Positions 8,539 to 18,114 of a DNA stretch of 64,000 nt are shown piece by piece. Below the pieces are notes generated by a model. It saw only the letters and a list, made by a program, of their open reading frames with translations. It ran no database searches and was not told where the DNA came from. The translations under genes and the position numbers were made by a program. Numbering within the stretch: the stretch's first letter is position 1; each line of letters begins with the position of its first letter. Source of the DNA: Dehalococcoidia bacterium UBA2588 (GTDB lineage: Bacteria > Chloroflexota > Dehalococcoidia > Lucifugimonadales > UBA3495); assembly GCA_002339805.1 (NCBI GenBank), contig DDKW01000017.1, positions 6,730 to 70,729 of the forward strand. Direction: 5' to 3'.

Positions 8539-9256
8539 CAAAGAAATAACATTAAGAGATCACTTTAAAGAATTAAGGAAACGACTTCTTATATGCGTAT
8601 TATCAGTGTTGGTGGGTACAGCTGTGTGCTTTTCCTTTTGGCAAGACATTGTTTTACTTCTCGAACAACCCGCTAGGTTCTATGGGGCTTACTCAGAACA
8701 GGGACTTATTTTCACTGAAGTCACGGAACTTTTGTCTACTAGTTTCAAAGTATCTATTCTTGGAGGGTTCGTTCTGGCTTTCCCTATAGTGGCTTATCAA
8801 ATTTTGCGCTTTGTAGCTCCAGGATTGAGCACCAAAGAAAAAATTTATTTATTTACAATGCTCCCTTTCTCGGTATTGTTTTTTGGGTTAGGTGTAGCAT
8901 TTGCCTATTTTGTGCTTACTCCCTCCGCATTACATTTTCTGTTGACGTTTGGTACTGAAGTTGCCACTCCGTTTATTAAAGTGAGCAATATTGTGGGCCT
9001 CATGGTTAGGCTGCTGTTTTGGATGGGGCTTTGCTTCCAAATGCCAGTAATAATTTTCATTTTGGCTAACATTGGATTGGTCACTTATAAAGGTTTGTCC
9101 CGATTCCGGAAGTACTGGTTAGTATTATCTTTTGTGTTGGCTGCTATCATAACTCCAACTTTTGATCCAATTAATCAATTGATTGTTGCTGTTCCGCTAA
9201 TGATTTTATACGAATTTGGTGCGGTACTAGCTTTGTTAATAGGATTAAAAAAATAG
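8531..9256 (+). CDS. tatC: Twin-arginine translocase subunit TatC
   Basis: About 241 residues from the ATG at 8531, which overlaps the tatB stop and has AAGGGA just upstream. The cytoplasmic N-terminus LRDHFKELRKRLL is the TatC signature, followed by six hydrophobic segments, ALHFLLTFG and the SFVLAAIITPTFDPINQLIVAVPL motif at the end. It is the receptor for twin-arginine signal peptides in the cytoplasmic membrane. Confidence 0.96.
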   Translation: MTSKEITLRDHFKELRKRLLICVLSVLVGTAVCFSFWQDIVLLLEQPARFYGAYSEQGLIFTEVTELLSTSFKVSILGGFVLAFPIVAYQILRFVAPGLSTKEKIYLFTMLPFSVLFFGLGVAFAYFVLTPSALHFLLTFGTEVATPFIKVSNIVGLMVRLLFWMGLCFQMPVIIFILANIGLVTYKGLSRFRKYWLVLSFVLAAIITPTFDPINQLIVAVPLMILYEFGAVLALLIGLKK

Positions 9257-9357
9257 TAGCAATGGTTTTGAGTACGCGGAACTACCTAAACAAAAATAGA
9301 AGGTGATGGTAGAACAGCTCCAAAAAGGTAGTTGGAAGGTATCCGAATGACCTTAGT

Positions 9358-9549
9358 CTAGCTGGATTTCTTGGAGTCCTTGGATTCTAATGTTGTTGCT
9401 TCCTCTGTTTCTGTGACGGAGGACTTGAATCCTTTGATAGCTTTTCCTAAAGATGAACCTATTTCAGGCAACTTTCTAGCTCCAAAAATGAATAGGAGTA
9501 TTGCCAATATGATTAATAATTCTGGAAGACCGAAAGGGCCTATTCGCAT
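9358..9549 (-). CDS. tatA: Twin-arginine translocase subunit TatA
   Basis: 63 residues from the ATG at 9549, preceded by CAGAGGAAA; an in-frame extension upstream is not supported. MRIGPFGLPELLIILAILLFIFGARKLPEIGSSLGKAIKGFK is a textbook TatA helix-hinge-amphipathic helix, with a short acidic/Ser tail. It is convergent with tatB-tatC rather than in the operon, giving the three-component Tat system split over both strands. Confidence 0.95.
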   Translation of the reverse strand: MRIGPFGLPELLIILAILLFIFGARKLPEIGSSLGKAIKGFKSSVTETEEATTLESKDSKKSS

Positions 9550-9647
9550 ATTTTTCCTCTGCAACTGAATAATGTTATTGAATTTTACCAGAATTAATAC
9601 CCCCAAACAAATGCTACTGGATACGGATTTAAAACGCACTACAATTT

Positions 9648-9661
9648 AGAACACATGTTCT
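9648..9661. promoter_or_regulatory. Inverted repeat with a LexA-type GAAC-N4-GTTC core
   Basis: AGAACACATGTTCT, 6-bp arms around a CA centre, sits between divergent tatA and the pyruvate dehydrogenase operon, 21 bp upstream of the latter's -35 box. The core GAAC-N4-GTTC resembles the Gram-positive LexA/SOS box, but neither flanking gene is an SOS gene, so the regulator is unknown. Confidence 0.35.
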
Positions 9662-9681
9662 GTTTTGGGGTGTTAATGAGG

Positions 9682-9710
9682 TTGTCTAAGTATTACTGCG
9701 TATGTATAAT
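9682..9710 (+). promoter_or_regulatory. Probable promoter of the pyruvate dehydrogenase operon
   Basis: TTGTCT (9682-9687), 17-bp spacer, perfect TATAAT (9705-9710), 48 bases before the lpd start codon. Confidence 0.6.
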
Positions 9711-9757
9711 GGCTTTGTAAGGCTGATTTAAATGCGAGGAGATTGGTTACTAATCAT

Positions 9758-11146
9758 ATGGCTGATTCAGAAAAATATGATGTAATTGTGATTGGAGCGG
9801 GGCCAGGAGGCTATGTCGCTGCAATCCGGGCATCTCAACTAGGGCTGAGAGCAGCTGTTATTGAAAAAGAGGCATTAGGCGGAGTGTGCTTGAATTGGGG
9901 ATGTATTCCCAGTAAAGCTCTACTCAAGAACGCTGAAGTTTTATCTTATATCAATAATTCAGAGGATTTCGGGATAAGCATTGATGGCGTTAAAGCTGAT
10001 TTCAGCAAAGCTATGGCTAGAAGCAGAGCCGTTGCTGACAAAAACAATAGCGGCGTAGCCTATTTGCTACGTAAAAATAACGTCGACCACATTGAAGGGA
10101 GCGCTGTTATAAAAAGTCCTACAGTAATCCAAGTTGACGGGAACTCTGAGTATCATGCAGATAATATTATTGTGGCTACTGGTTCATCTCCCAGGACTAT
10201 TCCAGGTATAGAGATTGATCATGAAAACATTGTCACGAGTCGAGACGCTATTGTCGCTGAAAAACTTCCGAAAAGCATTTTGATAATTGGAGGAGGCCCT
10301 ATAGGTGTAGAGTTTGCTTATATTTATAAAGCGTATGGGGTTGATGTCACTATAGTAGAACTATTTGAAAACATAGTTCCAAATGAAGACGAAGAAGTTT
10401 CTAAACAACTCGCGAGGTCCTTAAGTAAAATCGGGATAAAAATCAAAACGGGTTGTAAAGTGTCCTCTGTGAAAAATAACAAAGCCTCAGTACGGGTATC
10501 TTTTGAACAGAATGAGGTTATTGACGACTCGACGTTTGATAAAGTATTAGTTGCTGTAGGAGTTGTACCAAACACACAAGCTATAGGATTAGAAGAAAAT
10601 GGCATAGATATGGAAAACGGATATATTGCAGTGGACGATACGATGAAGACTTCTATTGCTAACATATATGCTATAGGTGATATAACAGGTAAACTGCCAC
10701 TTGCGCACGTAGCTTCAGCTCAGGCAAACATTGCTGTTGAGTCTATCTGTGGGATGGATACGGTAGCGCTTGATTATTCTATGATCCCAAGAGCTATATA
10801 TTGTAATCCACAGGTTGCTAGCCTAGGATTGACAGAAATTCAAGCCTTGGAACAAGGTTATGATATAAAAGTTGGTAAATTTAATGCTCAGGCTAACGGT
10901 AAAGCTGGAGCGATGGGTGAAAGTGACGGGTTTGTCAAATTGGTGTTTGACGCTAAATATGGCGAGATCTTAGGAGCCCATATGATAGGACCTGAAGTAA
11001 CTGAATTACTTGGAGAATTGTCGCTCACCAAGTTATGCGAAGGAACCTCGATGGAATTAGGGTTAGCGGTCCACGCTCATCCTACTTTATCTGAAATGAT
11101 CAAAGAAGCTGCTTTGGACGCCCAAGGCAAAGTTTTACATATGTGA
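9758..11146 (+). CDS. lpdA: Dihydrolipoyl dehydrogenase (E3)
   Basis: 462 residues from the ATG at 9758. It shows the FAD-binding DVIVIGAGPGGYVAAIRA, the redox-active disulfide GGVCLNWGCIPSK, the NAD-binding IIGGGPIGVEFA, and the C-terminal His-Glu pair context AVHAHPTLSEM. It reoxidises dihydrolipoamide of E2. It is the first gene of a complete PDH operon (E3, E1alpha, E1beta, E2), an order in which E3 leads. The start is uncertain: GAGGAG lies 16 bases upstream of the ATG and directly abuts an in-frame TTG at 9743. Confidence 0.95.
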   Translation: MADSEKYDVIVIGAGPGGYVAAIRASQLGLRAAVIEKEALGGVCLNWGCIPSKALLKNAEVLSYINNSEDFGISIDGVKADFSKAMARSRAVADKNNSGVAYLLRKNNVDHIEGSAVIKSPTVIQVDGNSEYHADNIIVATGSSPRTIPGIEIDHENIVTSRDAIVAEKLPKSILIIGGGPIGVEFAYIYKAYGVDVTIVELFENIVPNEDEEVSKQLARSLSKIGIKIKTGCKVSSVKNNKASVRVSFEQNEVIDDSTFDKVLVAVGVVPNTQAIGLEENGIDMENGYIAVDDTMKTSIANIYAIGDITGKLPLAHVASAQANIAVESICGMDTVALDYSMIPRAIYCNPQVASLGLTEIQALEQGYDIKVGKFNAQANGKAGAMGESDGFVKLVFDAKYGEILGAHMIGPEVTELLGELSLTKLCEGTSMELGLAVHAHPTLSEMIKEAALDAQGKVLHM

Positions 11147-11158
11147 TGAGGGGTCGAT

Positions 11159-12190
11159 ATGCCAAGGAAAACAACTAATACGAAAGCAAAGGTGGCTGAT
11201 GACGTTGCCGCGGTGGCTGAGTCTTCTGAGTTAAACCAAGAACAATTATTGGAATTTTATGCTCAAATGGTTCTGATAAGAGAATTTGAAAAAGAAAGCG
11301 AGCGGCAGTATACGAGAGGTAATATCAAAGGGTTCCTCCATGTTTACAGTGGTGAAGAAGCGATCGCTGTTGGAGCAATTAATGTGCTACGTAATGATGA
11401 TGTAGTTGTCACGCATTATCGGGATCACGGTCAAGCGTTGGTCAAAGGAATTGAGCCCAAACAAGCAATGGCTGAATTATTTGGCAAATCCACAGGGTGC
11501 AGTAAAGGTAAAGGCGGATCTATGCATCTGATTGACGCGGATAAAGGGTTTATGGGTGGGTATGCTATTGTAGGCGGCCAATTACCGCTAGCTACTGGTT
11601 TCGCCTTAGCTAGTCATTATAGGGATGATGACAAAGTTACGTTATGTTTTCTTGGTGACGGAGCCTTAAATGAAGGTGAATTCCACGAGTGTCTTAATTT
11701 AGCTAAAGTATGGAATCTACCTATAATTTTTTTCTGTGAAAATAATTTGTATGGTATGGGTGCCCCCGCGAAAGATCATTTAGCTGCACCTGACAAAATA
11801 TACAAAATGTCTGAAGCTTATGATATTCCAGGATTCCGGGTTGATGGTAACGATGTGCTTGAAGTTCATGATCTTATGACGAAATTAGTAAAGCAGATTA
11901 GAGGGGGGTCTGGACCAGCTTTTGTCGAAGCGCAGACATATAGGATTCAGGGACATTCGATTGCGGATCCAGCTAATTACCGCCCGGAAGATGAAGTAAA
12001 TGAGTGGAAACTTAAAGATCCGATTCCTTCTTTTAAAGACTGGTTACTTGCTAATGGGCATGCCACTCAAGACATAATAGATCAAATGCATCAAACTGCT
12101 GAACAAGAAATAATTGAAGCTGCGGAGTTTGCTGAGCAAAGTCCGTTCCCTGCTGACGAAGAATTGTATACAGGAGTTTATGCAGAATGA
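11159..12190 (+). CDS. pdhA: Pyruvate dehydrogenase E1 component, alpha subunit
   Basis: 343 residues. The ThDP motif GDGALNEGEFHECLNLAKVW...ENN is present, as are GFLHVYSGEEAIAVGA, VTHYRDHGQAL, the GKGGSMHL loop and QTYRIQGHSIADPANYR with the phosphorylation-loop-like region. The first 25 residues are a low-complexity extension. Decarboxylates pyruvate and acetylates lipoyl-E2 together with the beta subunit. Its stop overlaps the pdhB start by 4 bases (ATGA). Confidence 0.95.
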   Translation: MPRKTTNTKAKVADDVAAVAESSELNQEQLLEFYAQMVLIREFEKESERQYTRGNIKGFLHVYSGEEAIAVGAINVLRNDDVVVTHYRDHGQALVKGIEPKQAMAELFGKSTGCSKGKGGSMHLIDADKGFMGGYAIVGGQLPLATGFALASHYRDDDKVTLCFLGDGALNEGEFHECLNLAKVWNLPIIFFCENNLYGMGAPAKDHLAAPDKIYKMSEAYDIPGFRVDGNDVLEVHDLMTKLVKQIRGGSGPAFVEAQTYRIQGHSIADPANYRPEDEVNEWKLKDPIPSFKDWLLANGHATQDIIDQMHQTAEQEIIEAAEFAEQSPFPADEELYTGVYAE

Positions 12191-13158
12191 GTACTGAAAT
12201 GACCTATAGGCAAGCTATTTGCCAAGGTTTAACTGAAGCATTGGACGAAGATCCGAGGGCTTATCTTATGGGCGAGGATATTGGACCGTATGGAGGTGCA
12301 TTCGCTGTTACTCAAGGGTTTTGGGAAAAATATGGTCCTAGGAGAATCAAAGATTCTCCTCTGTCAGAGTCCGCATTCGTAGGAGCAGGGATTGGGTCTG
12401 CAATGGCTGGGTTACGGCCAATAGTTGAGATAATGACAATAAATTTCAGTTTGCTTGCAATAGATCAAATAGTAAATCATGCAGCCAAAGTAAGATATAT
12501 GTCTGGAGACCAATTCAGTGTGCCAATGATTATTAGGACTGTTACAGGAGCAGGAGCTTCAGTTGCAGCAACACATTCACAATCTTTCGAAGGATGGTAT
12601 GCCTCTGTACCCGGTCTGTATGTAGTAGTGCCATCCACCCCAGAAGATGCTTTAGGATTATTTAGATCATGTAGAGAATTGATGGATCCAGTGATGTTTG
12701 TCGAACATATATTATTGTATGGGTCACGAGGACAAGTATCAGAGGGAGTTAAAATTCCTTTAGGGAAAGCTGATATTAAAAAGGAAGGCTCTGACGTGAC
12801 TATAATTAGTTATTCGAAAATGGTGCAAAATTCCCTGGAAGCGGCAGCGATGTTGGAAAATGATGGAATTAATGCGGAAGTTGTTGACTTGAGGACTTTG
12901 AGGCCATTGGACGTTGAAACTATAATTAAATCAGTGAAAAAAACACATAGAGCGGTTGTAGTTGAAGAAACCACAAAATTTGGTGGATTTGCAGGGGAAG
13001 TCGTTAGCATAATTCAACAAGAAGCATTCGATTACTTGGATGCTCCTGTAGAAAGAGTGGCAGGGGAAGAAGTTCCGATCCCATACTCTATGCCTTTAGA
13101 AAAATTAGCTATCCCTGACACACAAAGAATAGTATCCGCTGTAAAGAAATTGATCTGA
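12187..13158 (+). CDS. pdhB: Pyruvate dehydrogenase E1 component, beta subunit
   Basis: 323 residues with MTYRQAICQGLTEALDEDPRAYLMGEDIGPYGGAF, the KDSPLSESAFVGAGIGSAMAGLRPIVEIM segment and VPSTPEDALGLF, all typical of the transketolase-like beta subunit; the C-terminal half has VVVEETTKFGGFAGEV and the terminal VERVAGEEVPIPYS. Partners PdhA in an alpha2beta2 E1. Translationally coupled to pdhA. Confidence 0.95.
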   Translation: MSTEMTYRQAICQGLTEALDEDPRAYLMGEDIGPYGGAFAVTQGFWEKYGPRRIKDSPLSESAFVGAGIGSAMAGLRPIVEIMTINFSLLAIDQIVNHAAKVRYMSGDQFSVPMIIRTVTGAGASVAATHSQSFEGWYASVPGLYVVVPSTPEDALGLFRSCRELMDPVMFVEHILLYGSRGQVSEGVKIPLGKADIKKEGSDVTIISYSKMVQNSLEAAAMLENDGINAEVVDLRTLRPLDVETIIKSVKKTHRAVVVEETTKFGGFAGEVVSIIQQEAFDYLDAPVERVAGEEVPIPYSMPLEKLAIPDTQRIVSAVKKLI

Positions 13159-13184
13159 GAAGTCGAAATGACTAAGGAGGAATA

Positions 13185-14450
13185 TTGGCTACTACGATTG
13201 TAATGCCTCAAATGGGTTACGACATGAGAGAAGGTACCGTTGTTAAATGGTACAAGAATGAAGGTGAACAAGTAGACCGCGGTGAGATCATAGCGGACAT
13301 TCAAACAGATAAAGCAACAGTAGAGTTTGAAGCATATGTGGGAGGCGTACTGGGTAAGATTTATGCTGCCGAAGGTGTTGCTATACCAGTAGGCGAAACA
13401 ATCGCAGTTATAACCGAACCTGGCGAAGACGTCCCTGTGGAAGAAAACGAATCAGTAACTAGTTCTGTGGAATCCTCAGAAACCCTATCTACTTCCGAAC
13501 CAGATAAAGATAACGCTGATTCCTCATCTATTCCAGGATCAGAGAATAGTACCCCTGTATCCTCGCTATCTACGGAAGAGCATGCCTCTCCTGTGGAAGG
13601 TGTTCGGGCTTCTCCTCTGGCAAGGCGCTTAGCTAAAGAGAGAGGGATTGATCTTAGTACTGTGAACGGGTCTGGACCTGGGGGAAGGATAGTCGAAAAA
13701 GACATCGATGGTTATAACGGAGCTCCTGTGGTTGTAGCATCAGGCATAAATATTACTCAAGCCGACGCAGTGACTACCGAGCCATTATCATCTATGCGTC
13801 AAGCGATAGCCCGAGTTACTGTAGGTAGTAAAACAACAGCTCCTCACTTTTATGTTACGAGTGAAATCGATATGCTAAAAGCGGTTGCATTCCGACAGGA
13901 AATAAACGATGTGCTCACAGACGGCACTAGAGTGAGCATAAACGATTTAATAATCAAAGCCGCAGCTTTGGCATTGAAGAAATTTCCCAAGTTCAACGCA
14001 TTCTTTAAAGATAATACTCTGGAATTTCATTCCAGCATGAACATTGGAATAGCCATCGCATTGCCGTCTGGATTGATGGTTCCTGGTATCAATAATTGTG
14101 AACTCAGAACATTATCCGATATAGCTAAGGCCAGTTCTGACTTGATATCCAGAGCGAATGAAGACAACCTTACAAATGAAGAATATACGGCTACCACTTT
14201 TAGTATAAGTAATTTGGGAATGTTTGATGTCGAAAGCTTTTCTGCAATTATATTCCCTCCCCATGCAGCAGTATTAGCAGTAGGGTCTGTTAAAGACCAA
14301 CCTGTTGTTAGAAATGGCGAACTAGGCATTTCTAAAATCATGAAAGCAACATTATCAGTGGACCATAGGGTTGCTGACGGAGCTGAAGCCGCCGAATTTC
14401 TTGTGGAGATAAAATCTCTCCTGGAAAGTCCGGTATTGTTAGTAGTTTAA
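13185..14450 (+). CDS. pdhC: Pyruvate dehydrogenase E2 (dihydrolipoamide acetyltransferase)
   Basis: 421 residues, TTG start with AAGGAGGAA at ideal spacing. Order: one lipoyl domain (1-80; lipoylated Lys in IQTDKATVEF), a long Ser/Glu/Pro-rich linker (85-135), the peripheral subunit-binding domain (ASPLARRLAKERGIDLSTVNGSGPGGRIVEKDI) and the acyltransferase domain with the catalytic DHRVADGAEAAEF at the end. It carries the acetyl group from E1 to CoA. Completes the complex with the three upstream genes. Confidence 0.95.
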   Translation: MATTIVMPQMGYDMREGTVVKWYKNEGEQVDRGEIIADIQTDKATVEFEAYVGGVLGKIYAAEGVAIPVGETIAVITEPGEDVPVEENESVTSSVESSETLSTSEPDKDNADSSSIPGSENSTPVSSLSTEEHASPVEGVRASPLARRLAKERGIDLSTVNGSGPGGRIVEKDIDGYNGAPVVVASGINITQADAVTTEPLSSMRQAIARVTVGSKTTAPHFYVTSEIDMLKAVAFRQEINDVLTDGTRVSINDLIIKAAALALKKFPKFNAFFKDNTLEFHSSMNIGIAIALPSGLMVPGINNCELRTLSDIAKASSDLISRANEDNLTNEEYTATTFSISNLGMFDVESFSAIIFPPHAAVLAVGSVKDQPVVRNGELGISKIMKATLSVDHRVADGAEAAEFLVEIKSLLESPVLLVV

Positions 14451-14462
14451 GAGGTAATAAAA

Positions 14463-16100
14463 ATGGTGAAAGTTAGTGGCGCTAGAGCAATAATAGAATC
14501 TCTTAAATTACATAATGTTGACACAATTTTTGGGATCATATCGATACACACTTTGGACTTGTACGACATATTAGCCTCTGAACAAGATCAAGTAAGATTT
14601 ATAGGTGGAAGGCAAGAACTAGGTGTTGGATTCATGGCAGATGGATATGCGAGAGTGAGTGGTAAACCAGGCATATTGCTCACCAGTACAGGCCCAGGAG
14701 CTGCTGACTCTATTGGAGCAGTAGGTGAAGCTTATTTTTCTGCATCGCCTGTGTTGGAGATTACTACCAATGTGGAGCAAGAATTCATGGGTAAAGGAAT
14801 GTTACCTACCCATGATGTGAAAGATCAGTCTGCTATGTTTAGTGCAGTAACAGACTGGAATACTAATATAGGTCAAGTAGATGCAATTCCAGACCATTTT
14901 GTAGAGGCTTTCCAGAGATTTGCGTCAAAGAGGCCAAGGCCGATTGAATTAGAATTGCCCACCGATCTTTTAGCCATTGAATCAGATGTTGAACTGCTGC
15001 CTCCAGTAGAACCGGATATTCCTAAGGCCACCAGCCAGCAAATAGAACATCTAACAGCTATGTTGAAACAATCAAAGCGCCCAGTGATATTTGTTGGAGA
15101 AGAAATGCAAATGATGGGTGGTTCCGAAGATCTTATTCAATTTGCTGAAAAACATGGGATACCTGTAGTCACTGGTGACGGAGCTAAAGGAACCTTCCCA
15201 GAAAACCATCCACTTTCTCTCGGACAAGCTATTGGTAAAAGAATATGGGGAGAAAATCCTCTATTGGAATGGTTAGGGACTTGCGATTTTGGATTAGTAC
15301 TGGGAGCGTCTTTGCCGTATAGATCAACTGCGGGAATTGGCTTGCAGATGCCAAACAAGTTTGTTCACGTTTTACTTGATGACTCAATCATTGATAAAAA
15401 CTACCAATCAGATCTTTCTGTAATTGGTAACTCTCAGGCAGTTCTTGCACAAATATCGGATAACTTGGGAGATTATGTGCATAATTCAAGTTCTGAGTAC
15501 AAACAAGAAATTTTGGACATGAAACAGGAAATTCAATCAACGCTGAAGTCGACCTGGGGTAATGAATTGCGGACATGGCAGGCAATCCGAGAAAGTTTGC
15601 CCGAAGACACAATATTTAGCCTCGACCCTACTGTCCCAGCTAGCAGGGCTTCGAGATGTTTAGAGATTAATAGTCCTAGAACATTTATGTATCCCCATGG
15701 TTGGTTAGGGCTGGGTTTTGCTTTCCCTGCCGCGCTTGGTGCGAAAGTGGCGAAACCAGAAACACCTGTAGTTTGCGTTACAGGAGACGGAGGATTCCAA
15801 TACAACTTACAAGAGTTAGCTACTGCCAAGCAGTACGGACTAAACCCTATCGTCTTGATGTTTAATGATAACGCATGGGGAGTATTAAAAGATTATCAAA
15901 AACAAAGATTTGATAGCAGATTTTTCGCTACTGATTTGGTCAATCCAGATTTTTCGAAACTTTTTGACTCGTATGGATTTGATTCATTTGTTGTAGATAA
16001 TGTTAATGATTTGAAGCAGGCTTTGAAAAAGGCTGTTAATTCCCAAGAATTGACTTTAATAGAGGTTAAGATTCCTAACGGGTTTGCTGAATTTGTGTAG
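14463..16100 (+). CDS. ThDP-dependent enzyme, acetolactate synthase-like
   Basis: 545 residues. The catalytic Glu of the PYR domain lies in GGRQELGVGFMADGYARVSGKPG; the central Rossmann-like domain spans about 190-330; the ThDP motif is VTGDGGFQYNLQELATAKQYGLNPIVLMFNDN. It belongs to the IlvB/benzoylformate decarboxylase superfamily, but the active-site loop GIISIHTLDLYDIL differs from true acetolactate synthase, so a different 2-keto-acid decarboxylase or lyase is likely. It follows pdhC by 12 bases and is probably the last gene of the PDH unit. Confidence 0.85.
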   Translation: MVKVSGARAIIESLKLHNVDTIFGIISIHTLDLYDILASEQDQVRFIGGRQELGVGFMADGYARVSGKPGILLTSTGPGAADSIGAVGEAYFSASPVLEITTNVEQEFMGKGMLPTHDVKDQSAMFSAVTDWNTNIGQVDAIPDHFVEAFQRFASKRPRPIELELPTDLLAIESDVELLPPVEPDIPKATSQQIEHLTAMLKQSKRPVIFVGEEMQMMGGSEDLIQFAEKHGIPVVTGDGAKGTFPENHPLSLGQAIGKRIWGENPLLEWLGTCDFGLVLGASLPYRSTAGIGLQMPNKFVHVLLDDSIIDKNYQSDLSVIGNSQAVLAQISDNLGDYVHNSSSEYKQEILDMKQEIQSTLKSTWGNELRTWQAIRESLPEDTIFSLDPTVPASRASRCLEINSPRTFMYPHGWLGLGFAFPAALGAKVAKPETPVVCVTGDGGFQYNLQELATAKQYGLNPIVLMFNDNAWGVLKDYQKQRFDSRFFATDLVNPDFSKLFDSYGFDSFVVDNVNDLKQALKKAVNSQELTLIEVKIPNGFAEFV

Positions 16101-16152
16101 TACTTATGGCTGCATTTAATCAAAAGTTTGAGAAGAAGGTATATTTAACGGA

Positions 16153-16791
16153 ATGAGCAGAGTTCAACTAGTCAGTGTGACTCCCGACGCGGAGAAGATA
16201 ATGGGCTATGTAGCACGGGTAAGTAATCCTGCGAATCAGGATAATCCTAAAGTTTCAGGGCTTTTATCGTATTGTATCAAACACGGTCACTGGAGCGTTT
16301 GTGAGCAAGCACATATGACACTTGAGATTAATACCTCCAGAGGAATCGCAGCTCAAATTTTGCGTCATAGGTCTTTTACATATCAGGAATTTTCACAGCG
16401 TTATGCTGATTCTTCTGTACTAAGTGAAGAAATTCCGTTGCCGGAACTCCGCAGGCAAGATACTAAAAATCGTCAGAATAGCATTGATGATGTTGAATCT
16501 TCTGTCAAAGAAGAGTTTCAGTCCAAAATTCAAAAACACTTTGATCAAGGCATGAAATTATATAAAGAAATGCTTGAACAAGGTATTGCGAAAGAATGTG
16601 CTCGGTTTGTGTTGCCACTCGCCACTCCTACAAAAATTTACATGACCGGATCAGTTCGGTCGTGGATTCATTATATTGAGCTACGTGCTGGAAATGGTAC
16701 ACAGAAGGAACATATGGATGTCGCTGAGGATTGTAAGAATATATTTCGTGATCAATTCCCAATAGTATCAGAGGCTTTAGGGTGGGTTTGA
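16153..16791 (+). CDS. thyX: Flavin-dependent thymidylate synthase ThyX
   Basis: 212 residues with the ThyX motif RHRSFTYQEFSQRY, a close variant of RHRxxSxxxxSxR with Thr for the first Ser. The N-terminal HGHWSVCEQAHMTLEI and the C-terminal SVRSWIHYIELRAGNGTQKEHMDVAE are also typical. It makes dTMP using FAD and methylene-THF. A ThyX rather than ThyA choice fits many marine bacteria. Monocistronic-looking; convergent with the MFS exporter. Confidence 0.96.
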   Translation: MSRVQLVSVTPDAEKIMGYVARVSNPANQDNPKVSGLLSYCIKHGHWSVCEQAHMTLEINTSRGIAAQILRHRSFTYQEFSQRYADSSVLSEEIPLPELRRQDTKNRQNSIDDVESSVKEEFQSKIQKHFDQGMKLYKEMLEQGIAKECARFVLPLATPTKIYMTGSVRSWIHYIELRAGNGTQKEHMDVAEDCKNIFRDQFPIVSEALGWV

Positions 16792-16866
16792 ATAAAGCGC
16801 GAATTTGTTGTTAAAACAACTCTTTGGAAAGTTTCGTTCTTCGTAAGTCTTCACGCCATATGCTAA

Positions 16867-18108
16867 TCATTTAATGTTTCTTAATGACTTGGCTAATAGT
16901 AAATATAGGAACCCAATTGCTCCTGCAAGCCCAGCTACATAAAATAAAGCCTGGCCAACATTTATGTAATTGAATAGGATTCCAAGTACAAGAATGGCAA
17001 TTGCAGTAAATCCATTGTCAAAGTTATATATGCTAGTCACGCGTCCTCGTAGGTCGTCAGGAACTATTTCTTGAATAAGTGTGTTAGCTCCGACTCTTAT
17101 ATTAGTTTGGCATATCCCTAATATAAGAAACATAATATAAGCAACTATAATCAAGTTTGATAGAGACATAGCTGATATAGCAATACAACCGACTATTAAA
17201 GCCAGGATTATAGTGAGTCCTTTTTTTAAAGGAAAATCTTTAGATGCCAGGTAAAAGCTTGTGCTTACTCCTCCTAGCCCCATTATTGCTAACAATGTTC
17301 CTCCAACAGCAGGCCCTTCATTAAGAACTGATGACACATATATAGGCAGAATGAAAACTAGCGGCTGGAATATACATGTTGGAACGAAGCTAATGGTGAT
17401 GGCTTGAGCCAAAGCTCTATTTTTACTTATATATTCTATTCCAGAATACAGATCTTTAAATACGGAAACTTTTTTCTGTGTAGGCTTATTCCCATAGGGG
17501 GTCTGCATTCTCAACATAGACAGAGTTATCCCAAGATAACATAACGCTTCAATGTAAAAATTCCATTTGAAACCTACCAGGTAGATCAGCATGCCTCCTG
17601 CAGCCGGCGCTACTAACCTTGCCGTAGTTCTGGTAAGTGCATTGAGAGCAGTTGCATTACGTAAACTTTCCAATGGCACTACGTTAGCGACCAAGGACTG
17701 CCGTACAGGTCTAATAATGGATACACTAATGCCAGTTATTCCTACGTACACAAAAAGATGCCACGGCTGAAGAGGTCCCGAGACACCGGAGCTTGTAAAG
17801 TCAGACACAGATACTAGGATAGCAAATGATACTGCAAGCACAGCCATCATTGTTTGAGTTATTTTGATTAATGATCTCCGATCGAACTTGTCCGCTAATA
17901 CTCCTGCCCAAGGTCCTATAAGGAATACAGGTAAAGTTCTTAGAGCTAATACTGCTCCTGTGATCACTGTATCACCATCTGTGATTTCTAGGATCAACCA
18001 CCCAACCGTCAGTATTTGGAGCCAATCCGCGGCGTTAACACATAAATTACCAAACCAGAGAAGCCTGAAGTTTTGAAATTTAAGGGAATCGAAGGTTTGG
18101 AATTTCAT
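16867..18108 (-). CDS. MFS transporter (MFS_3-like)
   Basis: 413 residues, about twelve membrane segments; N-terminus FDSLKFQNFRLLWFGNLCVNAADWLQ and the loop LADKFDRRSLIK fit the MFS_3 group, like the protein at 1775-3010. It lies 6 bases downstream of a zinc-ribbon microprotein and at the end of a long minus-strand gene run. Substrate unknown; an efflux role is inferred from family only. Confidence 0.85.
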   Translation of the reverse strand: MKFQTFDSLKFQNFRLLWFGNLCVNAADWLQILTVGWLILEITDGDTVITGAVLALRTLPVFLIGPWAGVLADKFDRRSLIKITQTMMAVLAVSFAILVSVSDFTSSGVSGPLQPWHLFVYVGITGISVSIIRPVRQSLVANVVPLESLRNATALNALTRTTARLVAPAAGGMLIYLVGFKWNFYIEALCYLGITLSMLRMQTPYGNKPTQKKVSVFKDLYSGIEYISKNRALAQAITISFVPTCIFQPLVFILPIYVSSVLNEGPAVGGTLLAIMGLGGVSTSFYLASKDFPLKKGLTIILALIVGCIAISAMSLSNLIIVAYIMFLILGICQTNIRVGANTLIQEIVPDDLRGRVTSIYNFDNGFTAIAILVLGILFNYINVGQALFYVAGLAGAIGFLYLLLAKSLRNIK

Positions 18109-18114
18109 TTTAGC

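Noticed and set aside
16792..16866. Terminator between thyX and the MFS gene
   Set aside because: Only a 5-bp GTTGT/ACAAC stem, without T tract; too weak to call.
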